NCBI GenBank assembly: GCA_009777055.1 | Contig: WRMQ01000006.1 | Coordinates: 1-44,043 of the forward strand | Length of the DNA stretch: 44,043 bases | Direction: 5' to 3' | DNA from: Oscillospiraceae bacterium | GTDB lineage: Bacteria > Bacillota > Clostridia > Oscillospirales > Acutalibacteraceae | In this document: piece after piece, positions 24,066 to 32,027 of the stretch | How positions within the stretch are numbered: position 1 is the first letter of the stretch | Layout of the letters: each line of letters opens with the position of its first letter | Notes under the pieces: generated by a model | Databases searched by the model: none | The model's input: the letters and a program-made list of their open reading frames with translations, nothing else | What the model was told of the DNA's origin: nothing | Position numbers and translations under genes: made by a program

Positions 24066-24158
24066 GGGCGCACACAGTGCGCCCCTACGATGATCCTTCG
24101 CGATGGACTGATCTCAAACTGAGGCAGAATTCATAGTAGGGGCGACCTGCGGTCGCCC
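24066..24158. repeat. Paired palindrome (REP doublet) between mcsB and clpC
   Basis: Hairpin one, GGGCGCAC-ACA-GTGCGCCC (24066-24084), runs into CCCCTAC. After 47 bases GTAGGGG leads into hairpin two, GGGCGACC-TGC-GGTCGCCC (24140-24158). The flanks are mirror images while the palindrome cores differ. It is followed (24188-24230) by a run of TCTAAAATCTAA-type short repeats reaching almost to clpC. Confidence 0.85.
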
Positions 24159-24245
24159 ACCGGCAAAAAGCAACCCATTTCGCAAGAAATCTAATATCTA
24201 AAATCTAATGTCTAAAATCTAAAATCTAGAAACGTGGTGTTTTCC

Positions 24246-26699
24246 ATGTCATCCTATCATTTTAAAGGCTTCACCGAAAAAGCCATGCAGGCCATGAATT
24301 TCGCCATACAAAGCGCGGAGGATCTTGGCCATACCTTCATCGGCAGCGAGCATATCCTGCTGGGCCTGCTGCGGCAGGGCGGCGGGGTGGCGCATACCGT
24401 GCTCACGGGCCGTAAAATCAGCGAAAAGCGCATTGAGGACGCCATTCGCAGCCACTATAACGTGGGTACCCCCACCGTGCTTTCCCCCAGCGACTTCACC
24501 CCCCGCACCAAGCACGTGCTGGAGGAGGCCCTGCTCATGGCCCGGGCGGGCGGCTCTATCGTGGGCACGGAGCACCTGCTCCTGGCCCTGCTTCAGGAGC
24601 GGGGCAGCGCCGCCAACACCCTGGTCAGCGCCCAGGGCGTCTCGCCCCAGGAGCTCCTCGCGGATCTCAGCCGCGCCATGAAGGGCGGCAAGGATGGAGA
24701 ATCCGGCGCAAGCCGGGCTGCGGGGGAAAGCGCCACCCCCACCCTGGACCAATTCGGCCGCGACCTGACCCAGATGGCCTCGGAGCAGCGCATCGACCCC
24801 GTGATCGGGCGGGACACCGAAATCGCCCGGGTCATGCAGATTCTCTGCCGCCGCACGAAGAACAATCCCGTGCTCATCGGAGAGCCGGGCGTGGGTAAAA
24901 CCGCCGTGGCCGAGGGCCTTGCTTTGCGCATCGCCTCCGGCGAGGTGCCGGAGCTGCTGCGGAGCAAGCGGGTTTTTAACCTGGATTTGACGGGCATGGT
25001 GGCCGGCACAAAATATCGCGGCGATTTTGAGGAGCGCATCAAATCCGCTGTGGATGAGGTGCTCAAGGCCAAAAACGTGATTCTGTTCATCGACGAGCTG
25101 CACACGCTCATTGGCGCGGGCGCCGCCGAGGGCGCCACCGACGCCGCGAATATCCTGAAGCCCTCCCTGGCCCGTGGGGATTTGCAGGTCATCGGCGCGA
25201 CCACCCTGGACGAATACCGCAAGCATATTGAGAAAGACGCCGCGCTGGCCCGCCGTTTCCAGCCCGTGATGGTGGAGGAGCCCAGCGAGGAGGAAACCCT
25301 GGAGATTCTGCGGGGCCTGCGGGACAAATACGAGGCGCACCATAAGATCAGAATATCCGAAGAGGCGATGGCCTCGGCGGTCAAGCTGTCGGCGCGGTAT
25401 ATCGGCGACCGCTGGCTGCCGGATAAGGCCATCGACCTGGTGGACGAGGCGGCCTCCCGCGTGCGCCTGCGGGCCTTCACGGCCCCCGACGGCGTGAAGG
25501 AGCTGGAGGACCGCGTCAGGCAATTGGAGGACGAGAAAAACGCCGCCGCCCAGGTGGAGGATTTTGCGCGCGCGGCGGAGCTGCGCGACGAGGAGAAAAA
25601 AATCAGGCAGGAGCTCGAGCAGGCGAAAGAGCAATGGCAGGAGCAGAACGGCAGCCATACGGACGAGGTCACGGCGGAGGAGATCGCCCAGATCGTATCC
25701 CAGTGGACGGGTATCCCGGCCACGCAGCTGACCCAGGAGGAAAGCGAACGCCTGCTCCACATGGAGCAGGAGCTGCATCAGCGCATTGTGGGCCAGGACG
25801 AGGCCGTGCGCGCGGTGGCGAAGGCGGTCCGCAGGGGCCGCGCGGGCCTGAAGGATCCCAAACGGCCCACGGGCTCATTTCTCTTCCTCGGGCCCACCGG
25901 CGTGGGGAAGACCGAGCTGTGCAAGGCCCTGGCGGCCTCCCTGTTCGGCAGCGAAACCGCCATGGTGCGCCTGGATATGTCGGAATATATGGAAAAGCAC
26001 ACGGTGTCGCGCCTGGTGGGCTCGCCCCCCGGCTACGTGGGCTACGACGAGGGCGGGCAGCTCACGGAGCAGATCCGCCGCAGGCCCTACAGCGTGGTGC
26101 TCTTCGACGAGATCGAAAAAGCGCATCCGGAGGTCTTTCATATCCTGCTGCAAATGCTGGAGGACGGCAGGATCACCGACGCCCAGGGCCGCACGGTGGA
26201 CTGCAGGAACTGCGTGATCATCATGACCTCCAACCTGGGGGCCAAGCAAATCACGAAACAGGCCGGCGGCATCGGCTTCGCGGCGGAGGCCGAACAGGGC
26301 GGCCTGGCCGACCAGCGGCGCATCCAGGACGCGGTGATGGCCGAGCTCAAGAAGACCCTGCGGCCGGAGTTCCTCAACCGCATCGACGACATCATCGTCT
26401 TCCACCAGCTCAGCCGGGAGCAGATTCAGCGGATTGCCCGGCGCATGCTGGACCAGGTGGCGCTGCGCGTGCGGGAGCGGGAGGTGGAGGTGACCTTCGA
26501 CGAGGCCGTGGCCCAGCGCATGGCCGACGCGGGCTTTGACCCCATCTATGGCGCGCGGCCTCTGCGCCGGGCAATTCAGACTCAGGTGGAGGATTGGCTG
26601 AGCGAAAGTCTTCTGGATGGCCGGATGCGCCCCGGCGGGAAGTATCAGGTGACCGCGGGGGAGGATGGGTTAAAAATCGCCGGCCAGGAGCTCAGTTGA
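24246..26699 (+). CDS. clpC: ATP-dependent Clp protease ATPase subunit ClpC
   Basis: An 817-residue AAA+ unfoldase partnering ClpP. The N domain (1-145) contains the two Clp-N repeats ([20 protein letters not shown]). AAA-1 has Walker A GEPGVGKT (212-219) and FIDELH. The middle domain contains a UVR motif ([15 protein letters not shown]) for McsA/McsB contact. AAA-2 has Walker A GPTGVGKT (549-556), and the end shows [13 protein letters not shown] 24246 is taken as start; two upstream GTG codons (24234, 24237) would add up to four residues, and no good Shine-Dalgarno is visible for any, probably because repeats fill the leader. Last gene of the ctsR operon. Its stop overlaps by eight bases with the convergent pseudogene. 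Confidence 0.96.
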   Translation: MSSYHFKGFTEKAMQAMNFAIQSAEDLGHTFIGSEHILLGLLRQGGGVAHTVLTGRKISEKRIEDAIRSHYNVGTPTVLSPSDFTPRTKHVLEEALLMARAGGSIVGTEHLLLALLQERGSAANTLVSAQGVSPQELLADLSRAMKGGKDGESGASRAAGESATPTLDQFGRDLTQMASEQRIDPVIGRDTEIARVMQILCRRTKNNPVLIGEPGVGKTAVAEGLALRIASGEVPELLRSKRVFNLDLTGMVAGTKYRGDFEERIKSAVDEVLKAKNVILFIDELHTLIGAGAAEGATDAANILKPSLARGDLQVIGATTLDEYRKHIEKDAALARRFQPVMVEEPSEEETLEILRGLRDKYEAHHKIRISEEAMASAVKLSARYIGDRWLPDKAIDLVDEAASRVRLRAFTAPDGVKELEDRVRQLEDEKNAAAQVEDFARAAELRDEEKKIRQELEQAKEQWQEQNGSHTDEVTAEEIAQIVSQWTGIPATQLTQEESERLLHMEQELHQRIVGQDEAVRAVAKAVRRGRAGLKDPKRPTGSFLFLGPTGVGKTELCKALAASLFGSETAMVRLDMSEYMEKHTVSRLVGSPPGYVGYDEGGQLTEQIRRRPYSVVLFDEIEKAHPEVFHILLQMLEDGRITDAQGRTVDCRNCVIIMTSNLGAKQITKQAGGIGFAAEAEQGGLADQRRIQDAVMAELKKTLRPEFLNRIDDIIVFHQLSREQIQRIARRMLDQVALRVREREVEVTFDEAVAQRMADAGFDPIYGARPLRRAIQTQVEDWLSESLLDGRMRPGGKYQVTAGEDGLKIAGQELS

Positions 26700-27049
26700 C
26701 CATTCCGGCTTTGAGATCAAGCCAGGCAACCGCGCTTTTTTCGGCGGCATGGGGATACGCGTACCCCAGCGCCCCGGCAATTTCCAGCGCCAGGCGTTGA
26801 AACAGGCGCATGGTCACACGCAGGGCGCGCAAAACATCCGCGGGGTCATAGTGCGCGAAGGCGTTTTTCAACTCGCTGAGCGCCTGTTCCTCCGCCCAGC
26901 TGTCGATGAACCGGCCATCCCACCATGTGTCATACGCCATTCCGTTTTTGACCCGCGCGTGGATTTCCATCAACCGCAGCAGGAGACCTTTCATGTAGCT
27001 GTCCACGCAGTACCTTGCCTGCCACAATTCGCCATGTGCGGTCAGTCAT
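26692..27049 (-). pseudogene. Decapitated aminoglycoside-nucleotidyltransferase-like gene (C-terminal domain only)
   Basis: The readable 111-residue frame (from TTG 27027) matches the C-terminal helical domain of AadE-like nucleotidyltransferases: YCVDSYMKGLLLRLMEIHAR, YDTWWDGRFIDSWAE, then LRVTMRLFQRLALEIAGALG and YAYP. The N-terminal catalytic domain with its GSxxxGxxDxxSDxD motif is absent. Upstream, AAAAGGAG and an ATG (27047-27049) are intact but lead into a different frame, and the matching frame hits TGA at about 27043. The simplest reading is that an internal deletion removed the catalytic domain and shifted frame. Convergent overlap with clpC by eight bases. Identification rests on pattern recall; function is presumably lost. 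Confidence 0.6.
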
Positions 27050-27076
27050 ATGCCTCAACTCCTTTTATGAAATTTG

Positions 27077-27103
27077 GTAAAACGTTTTACAGGCATAATT
27101 ATA
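27077..27103 (-). promoter_or_regulatory. Promoter -10 with LacI-type operator ahead of the pseudogene
   Basis: Minus-strand TATAAT (27098-27103) is followed eight bases on by the perfect 14-bp palindrome GTAAAACGTTTTAC (27077-27090). Its AAACGTTT centre is typical of LacI-family and catabolite operators. It covers the expected transcription start and precedes the SD and ATG of the broken gene. No clear -35 was found. Confidence 0.5.
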
Positions 27104-27126
27104 GCGCGCCCCTTATAGCGCGCCCC
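27099..27126. repeat. 14-bp tandem duplication covering a -10 element
   Basis: TTATAGCGCGCCCC occurs twice head to tail (27099-27112, 27113-27126). On the minus strand each copy carries TATAA, so the duplication doubles the -10 region of the pseudogene promoter. Confidence 0.85.
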
Positions 27127-27138
27127 TGAAAAAAATAC

Positions 27139-27167
27139 TAGACTTATAATTCATTTTGTGATATAGT
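27139..27167 (+). promoter_or_regulatory. Promoter of a candidate small RNA
   Basis: TAGACT (27139-27144), 17-base spacer, TATAGT (27162-27167) with TGA before it (extended -10). It points toward a hairpin terminator about 95 bases away with no real ORF between. Confidence 0.55.
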
Positions 27168-27173
27168 ATTGTA

Positions 27174-27266
27174 TTAGGTGCGGGAATCCCGCAAGCATAT
27201 GAATAAAACAAAAAAATGAATAAAGCAAGAAGAACCGCGGAGCATTCTGCGGTTCTTCTTTGTTTT
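27174..27266 (+). ncRNA. Candidate small RNA of about 90 nt
   Basis: Predicted from promoter plus terminator only. The 5' end carries a compact GCGGG-AAT-CCCGC hairpin (27180-27192), then an A-rich single-stranded stretch, then the terminator stem. The only start codons within it open MNKTKK followed by a stop, or a frame that runs through the terminator. The next plus-strand gene is 1.6 kb away, so it is not a leader. No known RNA family is recognised. Confidence 0.4.
27227..27266. terminator. Bidirectional terminator
   Basis: A 12-bp perfect stem (27227-27238 with 27249-27260), followed by TGTTTT on the plus strand and by a T-rich run on the minus strand. It serves the minus-strand HAD gene ending at 27299 and possibly the small RNA. 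Confidence 0.8.
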
Positions 27267-27298
27267 AATGCTTGTTATTGGTTTTGCAGCCGAGCGGA

Positions 27299-27868
27299 TC
27301 ATTTCAGCTGCTTGACAACCCTTCCCTTTTTGACCAGGAACACGTGCTCCGCCAGGTCCATCAGGGGCTTGTCATTCATGGAGTCGGTATAAAAATGCTG
27401 GATACGCTCCCCCGGGCAGCGCTCCAGAAAGGCCTTGACCTTGTTCTCGCGGAAGTTAATGAAATCCAGGGTTTTCGTCTCCTCGTTAACCACCGTGCCA
27501 ATCCAGCGCTTGATGCCCAGCCGCCCGCAGGCCTCCTCCAGGGACTGCTCGGGGCTGGCGGAGACCACCAGGTCGTCAGGCCGCTGAAGCAGCTTATAAA
27601 AGCCGTGGAGCCTGTCCTCCCGCTTATCCCAAAAGATTTTTGAATCCCGGTTGAAGTCCACCACCTCGCCGATGAAGTACTCCACAATGCCGGCGTATTT
27701 CCGCAGCACGTCCTCCAGCTTGATCAGGTGCATCTTGTATTGAACCATGCCGATGGCGACTGTCGGCGCGAAGCGGATAAAGGACGGCTTTTTTTTCAGG
27801 TAATAAAAAAACATGTGAACGCCGCTTTCGCCGTCATAAAGGGTGTTGTCAAAATCGTATACGTTCAA
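27299..27868 (-). CDS. HAD-superfamily phosphatase, SerB-like (subclass IB)
   Basis: A phosphoaspartate-forming phosphatase of 189 residues. Motif I is VYDFDNTLYDGES (Asp5 nucleophile, Asp7 acid/base), motif II VVSASPEQ, motif III lysine in RENKVKAF, and motif IV YTDSMNDKPLMDLA with VFLVKKG beyond. The start is placed at TTG 27868 because AAAGGA lies ten bases upstream and relatives begin MNVYDFD; the ATG at 27895 adds nine residues but lies inside a tandem repeat without a ribosome site. Substrate unknown; related proteins act on phosphoserine or lipid phosphates. The lipoprotein gene precedes it in the same direction, and a terminator follows. Confidence 0.88.
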   Translation of the reverse strand: MNVYDFDNTLYDGESGVHMFFYYLKKKPSFIRFAPTVAIGMVQYKMHLIKLEDVLRKYAGIVEYFIGEVVDFNRDSKIFWDKREDRLHGFYKLLQRPDDLVVSASPEQSLEEACGRLGIKRWIGTVVNEETKTLDFINFRENKVKAFLERCPGERIQHFYTDSMNDKPLMDLAEHVFLVKKGRVVKQLK

Positions 27869-27881
27869 TAGAATGGTTTCC

Positions 27882-27918
27882 TTTCGAATGCTCATTTTCG
27901 AATGCTCATTTTCGAATA
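27882..27918. repeat. 14-bp tandem repeat at the HAD gene start
   Basis: TTTCGAATGCTCAT is present twice and partly a third time (27882-27895, 27896-27909, 27910-27918). A second direct repeat of AAATGCCGG follows at 27927-27950. The repeat creates spurious ATG starts on the minus strand. Confidence 0.85.
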
Positions 27919-27951
27919 CTGAATTTTAAATGCCGGATTTCAAATGCCGGG

Positions 27952-28704
27952 TTATTGGCTTTCCACGGTCAAGCGAAAATTCTCCTCAAAGTAGGGGGAG
28001 CTATCCGGGCGCCAGACGATGCGCAGTTCAATGCTGTCGTCCAGCGCGGCGGTGAAGACCGCGCCGCTGTCGCCCGGCGGCGTTGTCGGCAGCGCTTCTA
28101 CCTCCGAGACAAAGCCCGCCTCGCGCAGCCTGTCCACATAGGCCCGGAAAACCAGGTAAGGCATTTCCGTGACGCAGATGGTCTGCCGGGACAGCCCGGG
28201 CGAGCTCTGTTCAATGAACTTATCGATATAAGCCGCCGCCGCCGGCAGCTTTTGCGGCAGCCGGCCCACCGGCCAGGCTACGCGCCCGGTCTCCACCGCG
28301 CCGACCTTGCGCGGCTCGGCGTTGAGCGCGGGGTCGCCGGGGTTATAGAGGTCGTAAGGCCGCTGCGGGTTCAGCTTCGGCAGCGCGCTCCAGTTGTTGA
28401 CCGCGAGGGCCGAGCCTGTGGGGAATTCCTCGGTGGCATAGGTTGGGCCGGAGCGCGCCGCGGTCATGGTCACGCCCGCCTCATTGGTCAGCGGCTCGCC
28501 GTTGATGTTGGTTAAGACCTCCGCGTCCGGAAGCCGCGGCGGCAGAATAAAGCTTTCGCTTTCGGTTTCGATTTCCGTTTCGATGGGCTCGCCGTATTCG
28601 TCGGTGCTGGGCTCCACGGTGTTCCCGGGTGCGCAGCCCGCCGCCAGCGCCAGCAAAACGATGGCACAGCAAAAGACGATTCCAATGCGGGTGTGTGTTT
28701 TCAT
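27952..28704 (-). CDS. Lipoprotein, unknown function
   Basis: A 250-residue exported lipoprotein: MKTHTRIG start, hydrophobic core, lipobox LAAGC with lipidated Cys24. A short acidic Glu/Thr stalk follows (ETEIETESES), then a globular domain with aromatic and proline-rich stretches (RPYDLYNPGDPAL) and a probable small alpha/beta fold at the end. GGAGG lies seven bases before ATG 28704. The architecture, signal plus charged linker plus unknown domain, resembles the lipoproteins at 3231 and 33453 but without sequence similarity in the domain. It is in the same direction as and upstream of the HAD gene. The 170 bases upstream contain only a 15-bp tandem repeat (ATCTATCTCATG units near 28759). 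Confidence 0.82.
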   Translation of the reverse strand: MKTHTRIGIVFCCAIVLLALAAGCAPGNTVEPSTDEYGEPIETEIETESESFILPPRLPDAEVLTNINGEPLTNEAGVTMTAARSGPTYATEEFPTGSALAVNNWSALPKLNPQRPYDLYNPGDPALNAEPRKVGAVETGRVAWPVGRLPQKLPAAAAYIDKFIEQSSPGLSRQTICVTEMPYLVFRAYVDRLREAGFVSEVEALPTTPPGDSGAVFTAALDDSIELRIVWRPDSSPYFEENFRLTVESQ

Positions 28705-28815
28705 GACAGAGCCTCCTCTTGGACGAATCCACAAACAAACGAAGAATCAGTATGATTGATCTATCTCATGTTCATCTATCTCATGATTATCTCTAGTATA
28801 CCAAATAATCCGAGC

Positions 28816-28844
28816 TTGCGCAACTGTTTTTTCTGTGATATAAT
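28816..28844 (+). promoter_or_regulatory. Sigma-A promoter of the second alcohol dehydrogenase
   Basis: TTGCGC (28816-28821), 17-base spacer, TATAAT (28839-28844) with extended TGA, 31 bases before the ATG. Confidence 0.78.
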
Positions 28845-28874
28845 GGTATCGAAAATTTTTAAGGGGGCCGTCTT

Positions 28875-30086
28875 ATGTTTTACGCGCTGTACTGCCGCGC
28901 CTATCAGCTGTTTTTGAAGTTTGCCGTCCTTTTTCTGAACTGGAGCCCGCCGGAGCTGCTGCAGGGTCCGGGCAGCGTAAAAGAGCTTCCGAAGCTCATC
29001 AAGAGCCATGGGCTGAAAAAAATTCTGGTGGTCACCGACCAAAACCTGAGGAAGCTCGGGCTGCTGGACGCGCTGCTGACAGAGCTGGACGCGCTGGGCA
29101 TCGCTGTCGCGGTCTATGCGGATACCTGCGCGAACCCCACCATCGAAAACGTGGAGCAGGCCCGGGCGCTGTACCTCAGCGAGCGCTGCGAAGGAATCAT
29201 CGCCTTTGGCGGGGGCTCGCCCATGGACTGTGCCAAGGTCACGGGCGCGCGGGTGGTCCGGCCCGGCAAGCCGGTGCAAAAAATGCGGGGTCTGTTCGGT
29301 GTGCTTCGAAAGCTGCCGCCGCTTTACGCGATTCCCACCACGGCGGGCACGGGCTCCGAGGTCACCATTGCCGCCGTGATCACCGACGGCGAAACCCATG
29401 AGAAATTCCCGATCAATGACCCGAGCCTGCGCCCGCGCTGCGCGGTGCTGGACCCGGAGCTGACGGTGGGCCTGCCGCCGCACATCACCTCCACCACCGG
29501 AATGGACGCCCTGACCCACGCGGTGGAGGCCTTCATCGGCCGCAGCAATACCCGCCGGACGGAGGCCTGGGCCCTCAGCGCGACGGAGGCGGTCTTCGCC
29601 CATATCGAAACCGTTTATGCCGACGGTAAAAATCTGCCGGCCCGCGAGGCCATGCTCCGCGCGGCTTTTGACGCGGGTCTGGCCTTTACCCGCGCCTATG
29701 TGGGCTACGTGCACGCCATCGCCCACGCCCTGGGCGGCCTTTATAACGTGCCCCACGGTTTGGCCAACGCGGTGATTTTGCCCCATATGCTGGACTATTT
29801 CGGCGAAAGCGCCCACAAGCGTCTGGCCCTGCTGGCCGATGCCGCCGGTATCGCGCGGGAAGAGCGCGGCGACGCGGAAAAGGCGAACGCGTTTATCGCG
29901 GAGATGCGCGCCATGAACGCGCGCATGGGCATTCCCGCCGGCTTCGACTGTATCCGGGAGGAGGATATCCCCACCATCGCCGCCCGCGCGCTGAGGGAGG
30001 CCAATCCCCTGTATCCCGTGCCGAAGCTCATGCGGGCAAAGGACTGCGAGGCCTTTATCGCGGGGCTGCGGACGGAGAAGGAATAG
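28875..30086 (+). CDS. Iron-containing alcohol dehydrogenase
   Basis: A 403-residue group III alcohol dehydrogenase, distinct from the one at 12509. An N-terminal hydrophobic segment (YQLFLKFAVLFLNW) precedes the fold. The nucleotide site is AFGGGSPMDCAK (GGGS at 112-115), followed by IPTTAGTGSEVT. Metal ligands include Asp211 and His215 in MDALTHAVEAF, and histidines in HAIAHALGGLYNVPHG. It is probably NADH-dependent and reduces fermentation aldehydes; the substrate cannot be read from sequence. AGGGGG is the ribosome site. Its last 32 bases overlap the 3' end of the convergent DUF4364 gene, and no terminator lies between them. Confidence 0.94.
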   Translation: MFYALYCRAYQLFLKFAVLFLNWSPPELLQGPGSVKELPKLIKSHGLKKILVVTDQNLRKLGLLDALLTELDALGIAVAVYADTCANPTIENVEQARALYLSERCEGIIAFGGGSPMDCAKVTGARVVRPGKPVQKMRGLFGVLRKLPPLYAIPTTAGTGSEVTIAAVITDGETHEKFPINDPSLRPRCAVLDPELTVGLPPHITSTTGMDALTHAVEAFIGRSNTRRTEAWALSATEAVFAHIETVYADGKNLPAREAMLRAAFDAGLAFTRAYVGYVHAIAHALGGLYNVPHGLANAVILPHMLDYFGESAHKRLALLADAAGIAREERGDAEKANAFIAEMRAMNARMGIPAGFDCIREEDIPTIAARALREANPLYPVPKLMRAKDCEAFIAGLRTEKE

Positions 30087-30651
30087 GGCCGTCCAGCGCC
30101 CGGATTACCGCCTCATAGAGCTTGCCCGGCTGGGCAAGGAAGCGGGCCTTCACGCTTTCCACATGGGCGCGGTCGGCGAGATACACCGTCACGCTCATGA
30201 GCATTTCGCTGCCGTCGCCCTGACGGAAGGTCACATAATAGCCTCCGGCCCGCAGAGGATATACCGAGATTTGGTTGTCCCGCTCACGGCGTTCCCGCTC
30301 CTGCAGCTGTTCCGCCGTGTGCAGCGCGCGGTCACGGACGCGGCGGGGCAGCTCCCGGGCGAGCTCCTCCACCGCGTGCCAGTAGGCCTCCGGCAGCGCC
30401 AGAACGCTTTCGCCGCCCTCGTTCTGGTCCGCCGTCAATTGTCCGGAGCGCAGCAGCTCATCCAGCGCGGCGCGAAACTCGAAATAATTGGCCAGGCCCT
30501 CCTCGGCAAAGCTGAGCTCCGCCACGGAAACGCGCAGCGGCTCGGCGCAGTGGCGCACCAGCCAGCACAACAAAAGCCGGATCTGTTCCCGGCTATAGAG
30601 GCCGCCCGGCTCCACCCCGGCGGAGAGGAAATTTTCGTTTTGCTGGGACAT
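30055..30651 (-). CDS. DUF4364 family protein
   Basis: A 198-residue cytoplasmic protein. After a short tail it shows a winged-helix-like N-terminal domain (YSREQIRLLLCWLVRHC, then ANYFEFRAALDELLRSGQL) and a C-terminal alpha/beta domain (YYVTFRQGDGSEMLMSVTVY), the DUF4364 pattern of Clostridia, probably a transcriptional regulator. ATG 30651 is chosen for AAAGGA nine bases upstream; an upstream extension runs into the repeat element. It is probably co-transcribed with the membrane HExxH gene and rarA, although a 200-base repeat region intervenes. The C-terminus (IPSPSAAPR) overlaps the alcohol dehydrogenase gene. Confidence 0.82.
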   Translation of the reverse strand: MSQQNENFLSAGVEPGGLYSREQIRLLLCWLVRHCAEPLRVSVAELSFAEEGLANYFEFRAALDELLRSGQLTADQNEGGESVLALPEAYWHAVEELARELPRRVRDRALHTAEQLQERERRERDNQISVYPLRAGGYYVTFRQGDGSEMLMSVTVYLADRAHVESVKARFLAQPGKLYEAVIRALDGPIPSPSAAPR

Positions 30652-30702
30652 TTTTTGATTTCCTTTCGTCATCTTCATCGCATGAGGTTGTCCGCATGGG
30701 GC

Positions 30703-30800
30703 AAATATCTGCATGGGTTCAAATATCTGCATGGGTTCAAATTTTTGAACCCCTACCAGGGCGGCGTTTTTGCCCGTAGAGGCTCAAAATTTTGAGCCCT
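30703..30800. repeat. Tandem duplication plus AT-type palindrome doublet
   Basis: An 18-bp tandem duplication (AAATATCTGCATGGGTTC, 30703-30720 and 30721-30738) runs into palindrome one, GGGTTCAAA-TT-TTTGAACCC (30733-30752), ending CCCCTAC. After 19 bases GTAG leads into palindrome two, GGCTCAAAATTTTGAGCC (30781-30798). It has the same GTAG/CTAC mirror layout as the elements at 5118 and 24066 but unrelated, AT-rich cores. The rest of the gap (30801-30854) holds a CACAATTTC-type short repeat. Confidence 0.82.
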
Positions 30801-30854
30801 AATTTCACCCTACACAATTTCACCCTGCACAATTTCTCCCTGTCATGATTGCCG

Positions 30855-32015
30855 CTATTCCACCATATTTTCCAGCAAATACGCCTCCACCTGCTTGCGG
30901 TATATCTCCACGCGCGCGGCAGCGTAGCTGTCGGCGTCTTTTTCCACCGGCTGATTCACATGGCCCTTGCTGTCTTTGGGAATGTAGTCCTCGTAATTCA
31001 CCTTCCACAGCCGCGCGGTTTCGTAGTAGCGCAGCCGGGGCACAGCCTTGTCCTTCCAATCAATGGACCGCAGCACCTCCTGCTGATACCGGTGGCGCGC
31101 CTCGTGACAGATGAGCTCCGCGCAGCGGAAGCCGCTGTCCTGCGTATTGGCGGCAAGCGTTTCATGGCTGATGGCAACGCCCTGGCCCGTGCTTTCGTCG
31201 CAGTGCAGCTTTGTTTCCGGGATTCCCAAATAGGAGGCCTCCAGGTTCAGCAGGGTCTGCAGCAGATCCACGCGCCCCTGCTCGTCCAGGCGCCGCCAGG
31301 CGGAGTCCTCCAGCTTGCTCAGCGCCGGAAGCTCCTTTTGCAGCCGCTCCTCCAGCTCCGCCGCGGGGCCGCTTATAACAACGACTGTGGGCGCGGCCAT
31401 GGGCTTGCGGATGGTGACCAGGCCCGCGATGGCGGGAGCCAGCATCACCGCGGCGGCGCAGGGCACGGCAAAACGGAGGAGCATCCGCCGCTTGCGGGCG
31501 GGAGACAGCCGGCGCACCTGGGGCTTTGCCCGCGTGTAGATCATGTACAGCAGCACGCAGGGCAGCACCGCCAGCGGCAGCGTCAAAAGCGCCGTGAGCG
31601 CGTAATACCCTCTCAGCCGCGGGAGCTGCAGCAAAAAATACAGCTCGAAGGGAAGGCTGCGCGCGGCCGCCCGGCGGATCAGGCCCGAATCGGGATACTC
31701 CAGGGGGCGCCGCACAAACCAGAAAATGAACAACGCGCCGAAGACCACCAGCACGGCGGGCTTCGGTATGTTTACGTTGATTTGCGGCAGGATGACCGGC
31801 CGCGCGAAAAACGCCGCGAACAGGAGCAGGGAAAGATGTGGCCCGTAGGCCTCCGCCACGCGGAAATATCGCCGCGCGCGTGTCCGGAGCGCTTCCCGGC
31901 GTTCCTGAAGGCCCTCGTTTTCCCGCAGGCCGTTGAGCGTACCGGATAATATCTCCCTGCATGCTTCAGATAATTTTTTCTTGTGTTTTTCGGATGATTT
32001 CTCCTTGCGTTTCAT
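30855..32015 (-). CDS. Membrane-anchored HExxH protein, putative zinc metallopeptidase
   Basis: A 386-residue protein: a basic N-terminal coil, then four hydrophobic helices (about 60-76, 85-102, 139-163 and 182-204), then a C-terminal catalytic-like domain. The zinc motif is LICHEARHRYQ (His304, Glu305, His308), and a downstream EKDADSYAA (Glu358, Asp362) gives the ExxxD-type third ligand. Such domains may cleave proteins at the membrane; orientation is uncertain. GAGGGA lies nine bases before ATG 32015, and the rarA stop is 12 bases upstream, so it is in the rarA operon. No named family is assigned. Confidence 0.78.
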   Translation of the reverse strand: MKRKEKSSEKHKKKLSEACREILSGTLNGLRENEGLQERREALRTRARRYFRVAEAYGPHLSLLLFAAFFARPVILPQINVNIPKPAVLVVFGALFIFWFVRRPLEYPDSGLIRRAAARSLPFELYFLLQLPRLRGYYALTALLTLPLAVLPCVLLYMIYTRAKPQVRRLSPARKRRMLLRFAVPCAAAVMLAPAIAGLVTIRKPMAAPTVVVISGPAAELEERLQKELPALSKLEDSAWRRLDEQGRVDLLQTLLNLEASYLGIPETKLHCDESTGQGVAISHETLAANTQDSGFRCAELICHEARHRYQQEVLRSIDWKDKAVPRLRYYETARLWKVNYEDYIPKDSKGHVNQPVEKDADSYAAARVEIYRKQVEAYLLENMVE

Positions 32016-32027
32016 GGCTTGCTTCCC

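Noticed and set aside
24249-25778. 509-codon minus-strand frame opposite clpC
   Set aside because: Antisense shadow; clpC has complete AAA+ motifs.
27060-27130. Functional catabolite-responsive element controlling the HAD gene
   Set aside because: The palindrome is far downstream of the HAD gene and oriented at the pseudogene start; it fits the pseudogene promoter better.
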